A stretch of 36,216 bases of DNA from Actinomycetota bacterium. Lineage in GTDB: Bacteria; Actinomycetota; Actinomycetes; Nanopelagicales; Nanopelagicaceae. A program made the position numbers and the translations under genes. The notes below the pieces were generated by a model. It was not told where the DNA came from. It did not search any database and worked only from the letters and a program-made list of their open reading frames with translations. The stretch is taken from positions 1-36,216 of the forward strand of contig VGAI01000009.1 in the NCBI GenBank assembly GCA_016870815.1. Reading direction: 5' to 3'. Below are positions 1 through 7,508 of this stretch, in pieces (the stretch's first letter is position 1; the number at the start of each line of letters is the position of its first letter).

Positions 1-167
1 GCGCATCCGGGGCATGGTGCGTTTCTCAAGAGTTGCCACTCGTTACCCAGACTCCTCCTTCTGCTCCCCAGGAATGTTGAACCCAGATCTGACATCGTGG
101 GATCCAAATGCCAAAAATGTCTACCCGATGGTCTAATGTCTGAACCAAGTAGGAATTTCATCTATAT

Positions 168-215
168 GGACATGTGGAAACATATGTCACTGGTTCAATC
201 CCAGTATCGTCCACA
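168..215 (+). other. tRNA-like 3' half (possible tRNA remnant or att site)
   Basis: A well-formed T-arm is visible: 5-bp stem 189-193/201-205 with a 7-base TTCAATC loop, followed by seven acceptor-type bases (206-212), an A, then CA. Just before it, 169-176 and 181-188 form an 8-bp hairpin closed by a GAAA tetraloop, where a long variable arm would sit. The matching 5' acceptor strand (it should read GGACGAT) is not found upstream; only CGAT at 126-129 could pair. No convincing D-arm or anticodon arm was found. It is either a decayed tRNA, the tRNA end left by an integration event, or a chance structure. It is not a complete tRNA by eye. Confidence 0.3.
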
Positions 216-229
216 GCAAAGTTTGAAAA

Positions 230-1729
230 TCACTTCACGACGAGTTTTATTTTAAAGACTTTTGCACCAATCTTGATTGGAACAGTTGTAGTTCCCTTTG
301 CCGTAGCTTTCAGAGCGAAACCTGAAGTGACACCTAAACCCTTCGGCAGTGGCAAAGTTTGAATCAGACCGCTACCACCTGATTCAACAAGCCACCGACC
401 TTTCACCTTTGATTTAAAGACCAAGAGATCTCCGGGACTTGCGATGATTGTGGCGCCATTTTTGAGGGTATAAATCCGGGTCGAGTTCTTTTTTAGATTA
501 TCTACCGAATTAGAGCCCGATGTACTGCTACCTGAGTTATTGGAGGGGGGCGGTGTTTCTCCCTCGACCGGCTTCTTTAGAGTTATGGCAATCTTTGTTG
601 AGGAGAAAGTAAAACCCAATCCCTTTATCTCAACTTTGTCTGTCACGCTCTTATATTGCGTGGTGAATATTGCGGCTTTCGGACTTCCCGCATTATCTGT
701 GACTTCAATAATCGCCTCTTGCATATTCTTTGGTTCCAAGCCAAACACCTTTCGGATGAGATCACCCCGAATACTTGCCTCGAACCAGCCGTCAATGACA
801 TTCTTAAAAACATCGAAATGCGGCCCCGTAGAAACGACGATTATCTTGTTGTTCTGCCTGTCGAATTTCACTTCGTATGCGCAGCCACCGTTTGAATTTA
901 GAAACATTCCACCCGGCGGGGTGCCTTGCAGGATGGCATACTCTCCTACATAGGGCTCGATGTTGATTGAATACTCAACCCGATAGTCGTTAGCAACAAG
1001 CTCGTTCTTGACATCTTGCATGCAAGGATTTTTGTCCCATGGGCCATCGTGTCGGTAGGAATGAACTTCTTGAACTGAGCCAGATGTAATCAACCTCTTC
1101 TTACCATCTTTACCAGTTTCAATATCGATACTGGGATTCTTCATCCACGCCCAAGCAAGACCTGCCCCTCGAGCAACTTTGTCGGCGATTAGAGTCATCC
1201 GCCACGTCGTCCCTGGTTTCAGTACTTGCCAAGCATTCGTTCGCGAATCAAGTGGTTTTCGCGGGTCGACCCCATTCAAAGGTACAAATGAATTCTTGAT
1301 TCTTGGAAAACCAGGCACTTCCTCCTTCGAATAGACAATAGTCGCAACATACTGACTACTACCGTCGATTGCTGCTCCGGGGAACTCATAACAAACATCG
1401 TATTCGCTGGTGTTACCGGTTCCACAGACAAACTTCCCGGACGGGTCTTCTTCGCGAAGGGGCATTGATGAACCTTGTTTAAACCATGGATTTTTTAACT
1501 CAACGCCCTTGATCCAAGTTTTAGTTTTTTCATCAAAAAGCTCAATTGATTCGACGCAATTATCAGTTTGATTGAGCGTTGAACATGCAAGCCAGTAGGG
1601 CGGATTATGCGGTTCAAATGTTCGACCAGGTATGACATCGCCAACGGCCGCAATGGAAGGTGACGTTCCTGCGAGAAAAAAAAGTGTGGTGAGAGTTAAG
1701 GCAAGCCATTGCCTAGCAGTCACCTTCAC
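230..1729 (-). CDS. secreted protein of unknown function
   Basis: Encodes 499 residues from a GTG start. Residues 1-28 are a clear Sec signal peptide (basic start, hydrophobic core LALTLTTLFFLAG, then a SPSIAA-type cleavage site). The mature part has about seven cysteines, many Asn/Ser/Gly and no membrane segment, so export to the cell surface or medium is likely. Around residues 395-410 there is a low-complexity Ser/Asn/Gly/Pro linker, after which a C-terminal domain of about 90 residues (IYTLKNGATIIASPG onward) looks separate. I do not recognise the family. No Shine-Dalgarno is visible; a TAGACT element lies 8 bases before the GTG. The gene stands alone, away from the conserved core genes. 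Confidence 0.75.
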   Translation of the reverse strand: MKVTARQWLALTLTTLFFLAGTSPSIAAVGDVIPGRTFEPHNPPYWLACSTLNQTDNCVESIELFDEKTKTWIKGVELKNPWFKQGSSMPLREEDPSGKFVCGTGNTSEYDVCYEFPGAAIDGSSQYVATIVYSKEEVPGFPRIKNSFVPLNGVDPRKPLDSRTNAWQVLKPGTTWRMTLIADKVARGAGLAWAWMKNPSIDIETGKDGKKRLITSGSVQEVHSYRHDGPWDKNPCMQDVKNELVANDYRVEYSINIEPYVGEYAILQGTPPGGMFLNSNGGCAYEVKFDRQNNKIIVVSTGPHFDVFKNVIDGWFEASIRGDLIRKVFGLEPKNMQEAIIEVTDNAGSPKAAIFTTQYKSVTDKVEIKGLGFTFSSTKIAITLKKPVEGETPPPSNNSGSSTSGSNSVDNLKKNSTRIYTLKNGATIIASPGDLLVFKSKVKGRWLVESGGSGLIQTLPLPKGLGVTSGFALKATAKGTTTVPIKIGAKVFKIKLVVK

Positions 1730-2034
1730 AAGAAAGGAGTCTAAACCGAAGAATCTTCCGTGGCTAGACTCGAAAAGTGAAGATCGTTCTGCCTCTGACC
1801 AACCATTTAGAGGTTTTCCTCGTGACCTAAAAGCGCCACAAGTTCTTCCGGGTTCTCGCTGTTGAACATAACTGTTGCTACTCGCAACGTGGCCACTGCG
1901 CCCCTCCTCCTGCTTCTAAGGTGATTTAATGACCTCTCGCCAATCATAGGGTGGGTGAAGAGTTGTGAGTCGAAAATCGGCGATGAATATTGCTCAACGA
2001 TTTCAATCAAGGATGTCATGAGAGGTTGCGCTCA
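1730..2034. other. intergenic region, divergent starts
   Basis: This stretch of 305 bases separates the secreted-protein gene (minus) from the FkbM-type gene (plus). It holds a TAGACT element on the minus strand at 1738-1743 and the ribosome binding site GAGAGG at 2020-2025 for the plus gene. A 70-codon minus-strand frame crosses it but lacks a ribosome binding site and family resemblance, so I leave it out. Nothing else was recognised. Confidence 0.5.
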
Positions 2035-3057
2035 GTGACATTCAAACTATTGGCTCCGCTTTTAAAGTTGAAGTCGTCTGCCCCAATGGTCAAGTTTCGT
2101 CTCTGGATTCCGTTGGTGAAGATCAAGTCGTGGTTTCCACTTGTAGCGCCGCTTCCTTTAACCTCTCTCCCCGCGAGATTGAGGATGAAGTGGATTCATA
2201 TCATCAGACTGCTGTTTAAGGTTGAAGGTGCGCAAGTCATCGGTCAATCACCGCATGGCAGCACGCTATTGAAATTGAGACGGGACTGCGCACTTGGCCG
2301 CAAAGGGTCAATCCTTGAAATACCGAAAGATCACGTCATCTATGAGAGCGTAAGGCAGTTCGGAAGTTGGGAACTTGATGAAGCTAAGTTCCTCGCTTCA
2401 GCGCTGAAACGATCGGCCGAGAATCTTGTGGGAAGCGAGTCGCGGACAGTTTTGCTGGACATAGGAGCGAACTCAGGTCTCGTTGCACTTCAAGCAATGA
2501 ATCTTGCGAAAACTTCCAACTCTCTTTTTCTCTTTGAACCAGTCCCCCAGTACGCCCAGGCCATCAAGACAAACCTAATCTCCTTTAAAGACGTCCATAT
2601 ATGTAATTTTGCACTGAGTAATCAAAATGATGAAGCTCCCATGTATACCGAAGCATCAAATGATGGAAATACTTCACTCTTCGAGAAGACTGTTCCATCA
2701 ATCAATAGAGTCAAGCAGACTATTCGCCTCATTGACACGGCCGAGTATTTCCTGGCAAATCTCAATTCGTACGAGAGTTATGTAATCAAGTGTGACACTC
2801 AAGGTATGGATGCCCTTATCTTGTCGAATGTCCCGTCGCACGTCTGGGATAAGACAGAGGCGGCAATCATTGAGGTGACGGCACTGCCCGAAATTGATGT
2901 CACCCACGTGGATGCCCTCCTCGATCAGATCAAGGCATTTCCGTATAAAAGTTGGCAGGCAAGCAAAGGGGTAAATATAGATATCGCCGAGATTCGCGAC
3001 TTCTGGTTGAGCAAATCCGAGCGACATAAGAATTTGTTCTTACGTAGCTTCTCCTAG
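2035..3057 (+). CDS. FkbM-family SAM-dependent methyltransferase
   Basis: Likely an O-methyltransferase of the FkbM family, often acting on polysaccharide or glycolipid sugars; the substrate is unknown. The Rossmann SAM-binding motif DIGANSG is at about residues 142-148, followed by FEPVP (167-171) and a KCDTQGMD segment near 250 that is typical of the C-terminal half of the FkbM domain. The GTG at 2035 is preferred because GAGAGG lies 9 bases upstream; an in-frame TTG at 1990 would add 15 residues without a ribosome binding site. The first 50 residues are unusual: repeated short hydrophobic-basic units (APLLKLK, PMVKFRL, PLVKIKS, PLVAPL). They could form an amphipathic membrane-binding segment. 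No sugar-biosynthesis neighbours are seen. Confidence 0.8.
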   Translation: MTFKLLAPLLKLKSSAPMVKFRLWIPLVKIKSWFPLVAPLPLTSLPARLRMKWIHIIRLLFKVEGAQVIGQSPHGSTLLKLRRDCALGRKGSILEIPKDHVIYESVRQFGSWELDEAKFLASALKRSAENLVGSESRTVLLDIGANSGLVALQAMNLAKTSNSLFLFEPVPQYAQAIKTNLISFKDVHICNFALSNQNDEAPMYTEASNDGNTSLFEKTVPSINRVKQTIRLIDTAEYFLANLNSYESYVIKCDTQGMDALILSNVPSHVWDKTEAAIIEVTALPEIDVTHVDALLDQIKAFPYKSWQASKGVNIDIAEIRDFWLSKSERHKNLFLRSFS

Positions 3058-3098
3058 AGTGACCCGCAGCTGACATCTGCGCCAATGCAACCCTTGGT

Positions 3099-3104
3099 TA
3101 GGCT
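3099..3104 (+). promoter_or_regulatory. -10 element for leaderless lysE-type gene
   Basis: TAGGCT lies exactly 6 bases before the ATG at 3111, so transcription would start at or next to the start codon. No convincing -35 and no Shine-Dalgarno were seen. Confidence 0.5.
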
Positions 3105-3110
3105 ACGTAA

Positions 3111-3716
3111 ATGGTGACCGCACTCGCCCTCGGCTTCATCTCTGGAATGTCGCTTATCTTGGCGATTGGCGCACAGAATGCTTTCGTCATCCGGCAGGGA
3201 CTTCTCAAACAACATGCTCTTCCCATTGTCATCATTTGCGCGACTTCTGATGCCTTGCTCATCTTCTTAGGGACCGGTGGACTTGGAAAACTGATTCAAA
3301 GCCAACCTGATCTGATTGAGGTGATCAGGTGGTTCGGAATTCTCTATCTTTCTTGGTTTGCACTCAAGAGCATTCGTTCGGCATTTCGAAGCCACTCCCT
3401 TGATGCCGAAGGCGAAGCGACTCAGAGCCTAGGCAAAGCGATTGCCATCTGCCTTGGATTCACATTTCTCAACCCCCACGTGTATCTCGACACAGTCATC
3501 CTCTTGGGAAGTATCGCGAATCAGTTTGGTCAAGATAAATGGGTGTTTGCAGTTGGTGCGGCAGTAGCAAGCTTTCTCTGGTTTTCAACGATTGGATTTG
3601 GTGCAAGAGCCGCATCTCGATTCATGTCCAAGCCGGTTTTCTGGAAGATTCTAGATTTTGCGATTGCTCTCGTCATGATTTCGATAGCTATCACATTAGC
3701 CTTCTATAACTTCTAA
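3111..3716 (+). CDS. LysE/ArgO-family amino acid exporter
   Basis: An inner-membrane exporter of basic or other amino acids, 201 residues, the usual size for LysE/ArgO. The N-terminal segment GMSLILAIGAQNAFVIRQG matches the family's signature first helix and loop, and GFTFLNPHVYLDTVILLGS is the second conserved segment after the cytoplasmic loop. About six hydrophobic segments are visible. The ATG at 3111 is the natural start and has a -10-like element 6 bases upstream. The gene converges with the peroxiredoxin gene, their last 4 bases overlapping. Whether arginine, lysine or another amino acid is exported cannot be told. No LysG/ArgP-type regulator is adjacent. Confidence 0.88.
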   Translation: MVTALALGFISGMSLILAIGAQNAFVIRQGLLKQHALPIVIICATSDALLIFLGTGGLGKLIQSQPDLIEVIRWFGILYLSWFALKSIRSAFRSHSLDAEGEATQSLGKAIAICLGFTFLNPHVYLDTVILLGSIANQFGQDKWVFAVGAAVASFLWFSTIGFGARAASRFMSKPVFWKILDFAIALVMISIAITLAFYNF

Positions 3717-4291
3717 TCCCTTCCCTGCTCCTGCAACGTCTTAATCACCCATGCTGCATCATGATTGCTCGGGAAGACTGGGTAGTGGACCTCGGTGATG
3801 ACCCCACCAGAGATGATCATCGTGAGCCGCTTGAGATAGGTAATCCCATGGAGCTGAAAAGTTGGAAGGTTAAGGCCTTGCTTGAATAATCCATTCAAAT
3901 CACTCAACAAGTGATATGGCAGGTGAACTCGACCGCGAAACTCGGTTTGATAGTTCGTGCTTTGGTTACTCATTCCGAAGACGACATCGGCATAGCTCAA
4001 AATTTCATTGTAGGAGTCTCGATAAGCACAAGCTTGTGGCGTGCAACCACGAGCGCCAGGCACATCATCCCAACCATCAGGCAGTGCGACGCCAGGTACT
4101 CCCGTCATTGGGTAGATGAAGATGACTGTTCGATTAGGTAAGTTAGCGAGGCTTACTGATTGACCTGATGTGGCGGGTAAAGCAATAGCAGGCATAGTCA
4201 ACCCGACCAAGTGCGATGCTTGACCATCATCTATCGGTACCGGCAAGTTAGCCGGTAGCTCCAAATAACTGGAGTTCTGTACCGATACCAC
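3713..4291 (-). CDS. peroxiredoxin (AhpC/TSA, PrxQ-like cysteine pattern)
   Basis: A thioredoxin-fold peroxidase of 192 residues. The core segment GARGCTPQACAYRD places two cysteines at residues 83 and 88, the C-x4-C spacing of PrxQ/BCP-type enzymes, with C83 expected to be peroxidatic and C88 resolving. The strand before it (VIFIYPMTG) fits the fold. Two things are off the classical pattern: an insertion of about 15 residues (PGVALPDGWDDV) between the YP strand and the cysteine loop, and alanine where PrxQ has threonine three residues before the peroxidatic cysteine. The GTG start is supported by TACTCT 6 bases upstream. It stands alone and ends against the LysE-type gene. Confidence 0.85.
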   Translation of the reverse strand: MVSVQNSSYLELPANLPVPIDDGQASHLVGLTMPAIALPATSGQSVSLANLPNRTVIFIYPMTGVPGVALPDGWDDVPGARGCTPQACAYRDSYNEILSYADVVFGMSNQSTNYQTEFRGRVHLPYHLLSDLNGLFKQGLNLPTFQLHGITYLKRLTMIISGGVITEVHYPVFPSNHDAAWVIKTLQEQGRD

Positions 4292-4297
4292 CTTACT

Positions 4298-4303
4298 AGA
4301 GTA
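4298..4303 (-). promoter_or_regulatory. -10 element for leaderless peroxiredoxin gene
   Basis: On the minus strand TACTCT is followed by 6 bases (AGTAAG) and then the GTG start of the peroxiredoxin gene. This predicts a leaderless transcript. Confidence 0.5.
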
Positions 4304-4372
4304 ACAGTATCTCTTTCACGACTTCCGATTCTATTCTCTAGCTGTAGGCATCAAACTATGTCACGCAAATAA

Positions 4373-5197
4373 CTAGCCGATTAATCCGGTAGAGAGCGCA
4401 GTGAGCACTGCCGTTCCTAATAAGACTCTGTAAAGAACAAAGGGAGCAAATGACCTCGTCGAAAGGAACTTCATCAACCAGGCGATGACTGCATAACCAA
4501 CAAGGAAAGCAACAAGAGTCGCTACAAAAGTTTCACTCAGTGAGAAAGCACCGGGCGAACCTGAGAGCGCCTCGCCTAACTCATTGAGCCCACTCGCTAG
4601 AACTGCGGGGATTGCAAGCAAGAATGAATATCTCAAAGCAGAGACTCGGTCGTAACCTAAGAGGCGGCCCATGGCCACAGTTGCACCTGAACGAGAGACA
4701 CCTGGAACTAGCGCGAGCGCTTGTGCGAAGCCGTAGAGAAGACCGTGGACCAAGGTGAGATCGGCAAGATTGCGCTTACTCGGTCGCCTCCAATCGAGAA
4801 ACCCGAGAATGAGACCGAAGAGAATCAGCATTGTTGCTATCAACCAGAGTGAACGAAATGTTGTTCGAATGCTGTCTTGACCAATAAATCCAAGAATGAG
4901 GATAGGCAACGATCCAATGATGATCAGCCAACCGAGTTTGCCATCTCGTCGGACTTCATCGTTCGCATTCTTGCGAAGGAGTGAGGCAAAGAAACCCTGA
5001 ATGATTCGCGAAATGTCTTTACGAAAATAGATGAGTACGGCGAGCTCTGTACCAATTTGCGTTATCGCAGTGAATGTAGCGCCCGGGTCTCCAGCGCGTG
5101 GCAGGAACTCCCCCGCGATCCGAAGATGCGCGCTTGAGGAGATTGGCAGGAACTCGGTAAGTCCCTGTAGGAGTCCGAGAAAGATCGCTTCAAGCAT
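4373..5197 (-). CDS. uppP: undecaprenyl-diphosphate phosphatase
   Basis: UppP/BacA recycles the cell-wall lipid carrier by dephosphorylating undecaprenyl diphosphate at the cytoplasmic membrane. The 274-residue length is typical. The N-terminal motif LQGLTEFLPISSSAHL (residues 9-24) and the second motif GVSRSGAT (about 165-172) are the two conserved active-site segments. Six or more hydrophobic helices follow the family pattern. The ATG start is preceded by a GCGAGAG stretch. It lies 26 bases downstream of the MFS gene on the same strand, so it may be cotranscribed with it. Confidence 0.95.
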   Translation of the reverse strand: MLEAIFLGLLQGLTEFLPISSSAHLRIAGEFLPRAGDPGATFTAITQIGTELAVLIYFRKDISRIIQGFFASLLRKNANDEVRRDGKLGWLIIIGSLPILILGFIGQDSIRTTFRSLWLIATMLILFGLILGFLDWRRPSKRNLADLTLVHGLLYGFAQALALVPGVSRSGATVAMGRLLGYDRVSALRYSFLLAIPAVLASGLNELGEALSGSPGAFSLSETFVATLVAFLVGYAVIAWLMKFLSTRSFAPFVLYRVLLGTAVLTALSTGLIG

Positions 5198-5223
5198 GAG
5201 CTACGACTCTCGCTTGGGCCACA

Positions 5224-6459
5224 TCATGACGATATTTTCGCATCAGCGAGCCCCAAGCGAAGAAGTTGACGAGCCATCAGCGCGCCGAGAGCAAGCATTG
5301 CGACGGGATAGATCATCGCAAGAGGAAGCGTGGTTGCCTCTGAGATCAATCCAGTGATGGTGGGGCCGATGAAATAGCCTGCAATCGCAAGAAAGGCCAC
5401 TCTGCCAATGCCCACCGATGCAGGAATTCCCGGCGTCGTACCCGCCGCCAACATGAAGGCAGGAAACATCGGACCAATGCCAAACCCTGCGACAAAGAAT
5501 CCAAGATTCACAAGGATGAGTGCGAAGGTGCGATTGCTCTCAGCTATCTGCCACGAAATCAGAATCGATGAAATCCAAATAATCGAACTTGCCAATGCCA
5601 AGGTGGTTACGACTTGGTACATACCGAATTTACGAAAGAGATGGTCCCCGACGAATCGACTAATGATCATGGCAAGTGCAAACGAGGCAAATGCTGAAGC
5701 GCTCACACCCTTCGATACTCCCAAGTGATCTTCAAGGAGAATCCCGCCCCAATCACTTGCCGATCCTTCGCCAATGAGAGCGCCAAGAGCGCCAAGGGCC
5801 ATGAACCAGATTGGTACCACCGCTTTTCCAAAGACTGGAATAGAATGAGGTTCATCCCCGGCGACACCTAAATGTTCATCACGATTCGGACCGAGAAGTC
5901 GCTCAGTCGACGGGATGTAAATGGCAAGTGCGACTATCGCAACAAGTAAGAGATTCTCGCGCGGCGTCAATAGATTGGAGATAGCACCGCCAAAAACAGT
6001 GATCGAGAAGGCGCCAATACTCCACGCGCCATGAAACGAGACCATAAGGCGCCTACCGAGAAGTTTCTCCACGACGACAGCTTGCGAGTTAACCGAAACA
6101 TCAATCGAGGCATAAGCAAATCCTAAGAGGAAGAGCCCTGCCATTAATAGTGCGGGCAAATGAGCGAGAGCCACAACTACCAGCCCCAAGGGCATGAATA
6201 CTTGCGCGATTCGAGTCACATTCTTCGATCCGTAGCGATGGACAAGTCCGCCGCTTACCTGTGCGCCAAGCGCTGCCCCAACGCCGCTACAGATCAACAC
6301 GATTCCAAAAAAGCCGTCTGATAGATCAAATGACCTTTTGATTTCGGGAATGCGCGGCACCCAGGCCATCGAAACAATTCCCATGAGAAAAAAGAGTGAC
6401 GAGAGACTGTTGCGCGCCCGCCTTGCTAAGAGATAAAGGTCGACTTGGTGAGTTGTCAC
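5224..6459 (-). CDS. MFS transporter (YbjJ-like)
   Basis: A 12-helix major facilitator of 411 residues. The first helix and loop (MAWVPRIPEIKRSFDLSDG) and the A-motif region after helix 2 (GGLVHRYGSK) resemble YbjJ-type and related MFS proteins annotated as sugar or drug efflux carriers; the substrate is unknown. A second related half begins near residue 210 (VPIWFMALGALGALIGEG). The GTG start at 6459 has no clear ribosome binding site, so the exact N-terminus is uncertain by several residues. It is the first gene of a probable two-gene unit with uppP. Confidence 0.85.
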   Translation of the reverse strand: MTTHQVDLYLLARRARNSLSSLFFLMGIVSMAWVPRIPEIKRSFDLSDGFFGIVLICSGVGAALGAQVSGGLVHRYGSKNVTRIAQVFMPLGLVVVALAHLPALLMAGLFLLGFAYASIDVSVNSQAVVVEKLLGRRLMVSFHGAWSIGAFSITVFGGAISNLLTPRENLLLVAIVALAIYIPSTERLLGPNRDEHLGVAGDEPHSIPVFGKAVVPIWFMALGALGALIGEGSASDWGGILLEDHLGVSKGVSASAFASFALAMIISRFVGDHLFRKFGMYQVVTTLALASSIIWISSILISWQIAESNRTFALILVNLGFFVAGFGIGPMFPAFMLAAGTTPGIPASVGIGRVAFLAIAGYFIGPTITGLISEATTLPLAMIYPVAMLALGALMARQLLRLGLADAKISS

Positions 6460-6492
6460 GATCTGGCGACTTCTCGCGAAATTGGACCGAAA

Positions 6493-6633
6493 CTAGCCAC
6501 GTAATCCGCGCGAATCTAACTTTGTTATTCCCTGACTACTTGGGCCCGAGCCTGTGCCGACGAGTGAGATGGCGAGCGCTGCGACGATGATAATCACGAT
6601 GGCGATCGCGATCCGCTTCTGATGACGAAACAT
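6493..6633 (-). CDS. 46-residue membrane peptide coupled to the hydrolase
   Basis: A short frame begins with ATG overlapping the TAA stop of the upstream alpha/beta hydrolase by one base (TAATG), the classic arrangement for translational coupling, and ends with TAG at 6493-6495. The peptide starts MFRHQKR, continues with one strongly hydrophobic helix (residues 8-25, rich in Ile/Val/Ala) and ends in a Gly/Ser-rich polar tail. A basic start followed by a single helix predicts a membrane peptide with its C-terminus outside. Family unknown. It is a good candidate for a real small protein because of start placement and clean membrane topology, but no homologue could be checked. Confidence 0.5.
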   Translation of the reverse strand: MFRHQKRIAIAIVIIIVAALAISLVGTGSGPSSQGITKLDSRGLRG

Positions 6634-7424
6634 TATCTATCACCCACAATCTTTTCGACGAAGAGTTGAGAGTTAGAGAAGATGATCGGGGCGTCATAAT
6701 CAAGGGTTGCTACATGGTAACTATTGGTCAATTCGATCCGAGTCTTCTCACTACTTCCGATTTCGTTGAGGATGATTTCAGTATTGGAAACTGGAAGGAC
6801 GTGGTCCTCGACGGAGTGAAATAGTTGCAGGGGCGCTTTAACCTGACCGAGCATTGACCTGGTTGCTTTCAAAAATTTGTTGAGTTCTAGAACGCCCTTC
6901 GTGGGCAGGACGTCATATCCATACTCGTTGACGCCAGGTTTCTTGATGTCATCGCCCACTGAAGGAAGCCCCTTTGTGATCTTTGCAATGAGAGGTCCAA
7001 ATTTGATTCGGATTCCTGGGATGTGAATCATCGGATTAACCAGCACGATTCCTGCCAACTTCTCACCCGTCGCTTTTCCGGCGAGCTTTGCCGCCACATG
7101 CAATGTGTTAGCTCCCCCCATCGAGAGACCGAATATGAAAACCCGGTCACAGAGTGCGATCAATGGCGCAAGTTCTCGCTCGACCTTTGCCGGCCACTCA
7201 TGCCATGGGGTTCGATTGAGATCCTGCCAATTCGTCCCATGACCTGGAATCTGCGGCACTCGAACGGTGTAGCCAAGTTCGTGGAAGTGATGAGCCCACG
7301 GGCGCATAGAGGCCGGTGAACCAGTAAAGCCATGGACAAAGACGATTCCAGTCTTTTTATTTCGCCCCGAACCTTCAGCCTGATAATCCTCAAGCCATCC
7401 TGCTGGCGCTCCCTCGGTACCCAT
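6633..7424 (-). CDS. alpha/beta hydrolase (carboxylesterase/monoacylglycerol lipase type)
   Basis: A serine hydrolase of 263 residues. HGFTGSPAS (31-39) forms the oxyanion strand-loop, GLSMGG (99-104) is the nucleophile elbow with S101, and D207 (SVEDHV) and H237 (NSYHVAT) complete the triad. This set matches the Est30/monoacylglycerol lipase-like carboxylesterases, which cleave medium-chain acyl esters. There is no signal peptide, so it is cytosolic. The ATG start is supported by TAGATT 6 bases upstream. A 46-residue membrane peptide follows with a TAATG overlap. The physiological substrate is not known. Confidence 0.9.
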   Translation of the reverse strand: MGTEGAPAGWLEDYQAEGSGRNKKTGIVFVHGFTGSPASMRPWAHHFHELGYTVRVPQIPGHGTNWQDLNRTPWHEWPAKVERELAPLIALCDRVFIFGLSMGGANTLHVAAKLAGKATGEKLAGIVLVNPMIHIPGIRIKFGPLIAKITKGLPSVGDDIKKPGVNEYGYDVLPTKGVLELNKFLKATRSMLGQVKAPLQLFHSVEDHVLPVSNTEIILNEIGSSEKTRIELTNSYHVATLDYDAPIIFSNSQLFVEKIVGDR

Positions 7425-7430
7425 GGCGAG

Positions 7431-7436
7431 AATCTA
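7431..7436 (-). promoter_or_regulatory. -10 element for leaderless hydrolase gene
   Basis: Minus-strand TAGATT, then 6 bases (CTCGCC), then the ATG of the hydrolase. The 84-base divergent gap 7425-7508 carries a second such element for the plus-strand exonuclease gene. Confidence 0.55.
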
Positions 7437-7496
7437 TCGCTTGATTCATTTTCATCAGTTATCAGAGTTTGACGCTACTTTGTCGGTGTCGCGAGG

Positions 7497-7502
7497 TACC
7501 TT
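7497..7502 (+). promoter_or_regulatory. -10 element for leaderless exonuclease gene
   Basis: TACCTT is followed by 6 bases (CACTTC) and the ATG at 7509. A TTGACG at 7469-7474 is 22 bases upstream, too far for an ordinary -35. Confidence 0.5.
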
Positions 7503-7508
7503 CACTTC

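Noticed and set aside
1-215. tmRNA 3' end
   Set aside because: The tail ATCGTCCA does not match the conserved tmRNA acceptor partner of GGGGCTG, and no tag reading frame ending in ALAA is visible upstream.
1807-2019. 70-codon minus-strand frame between the secreted-protein and FkbM-type genes
   Set aside because: No ribosome binding site, no -10 box at leaderless distance, no recognisable motif; it covers the upstream region of both divergent genes.
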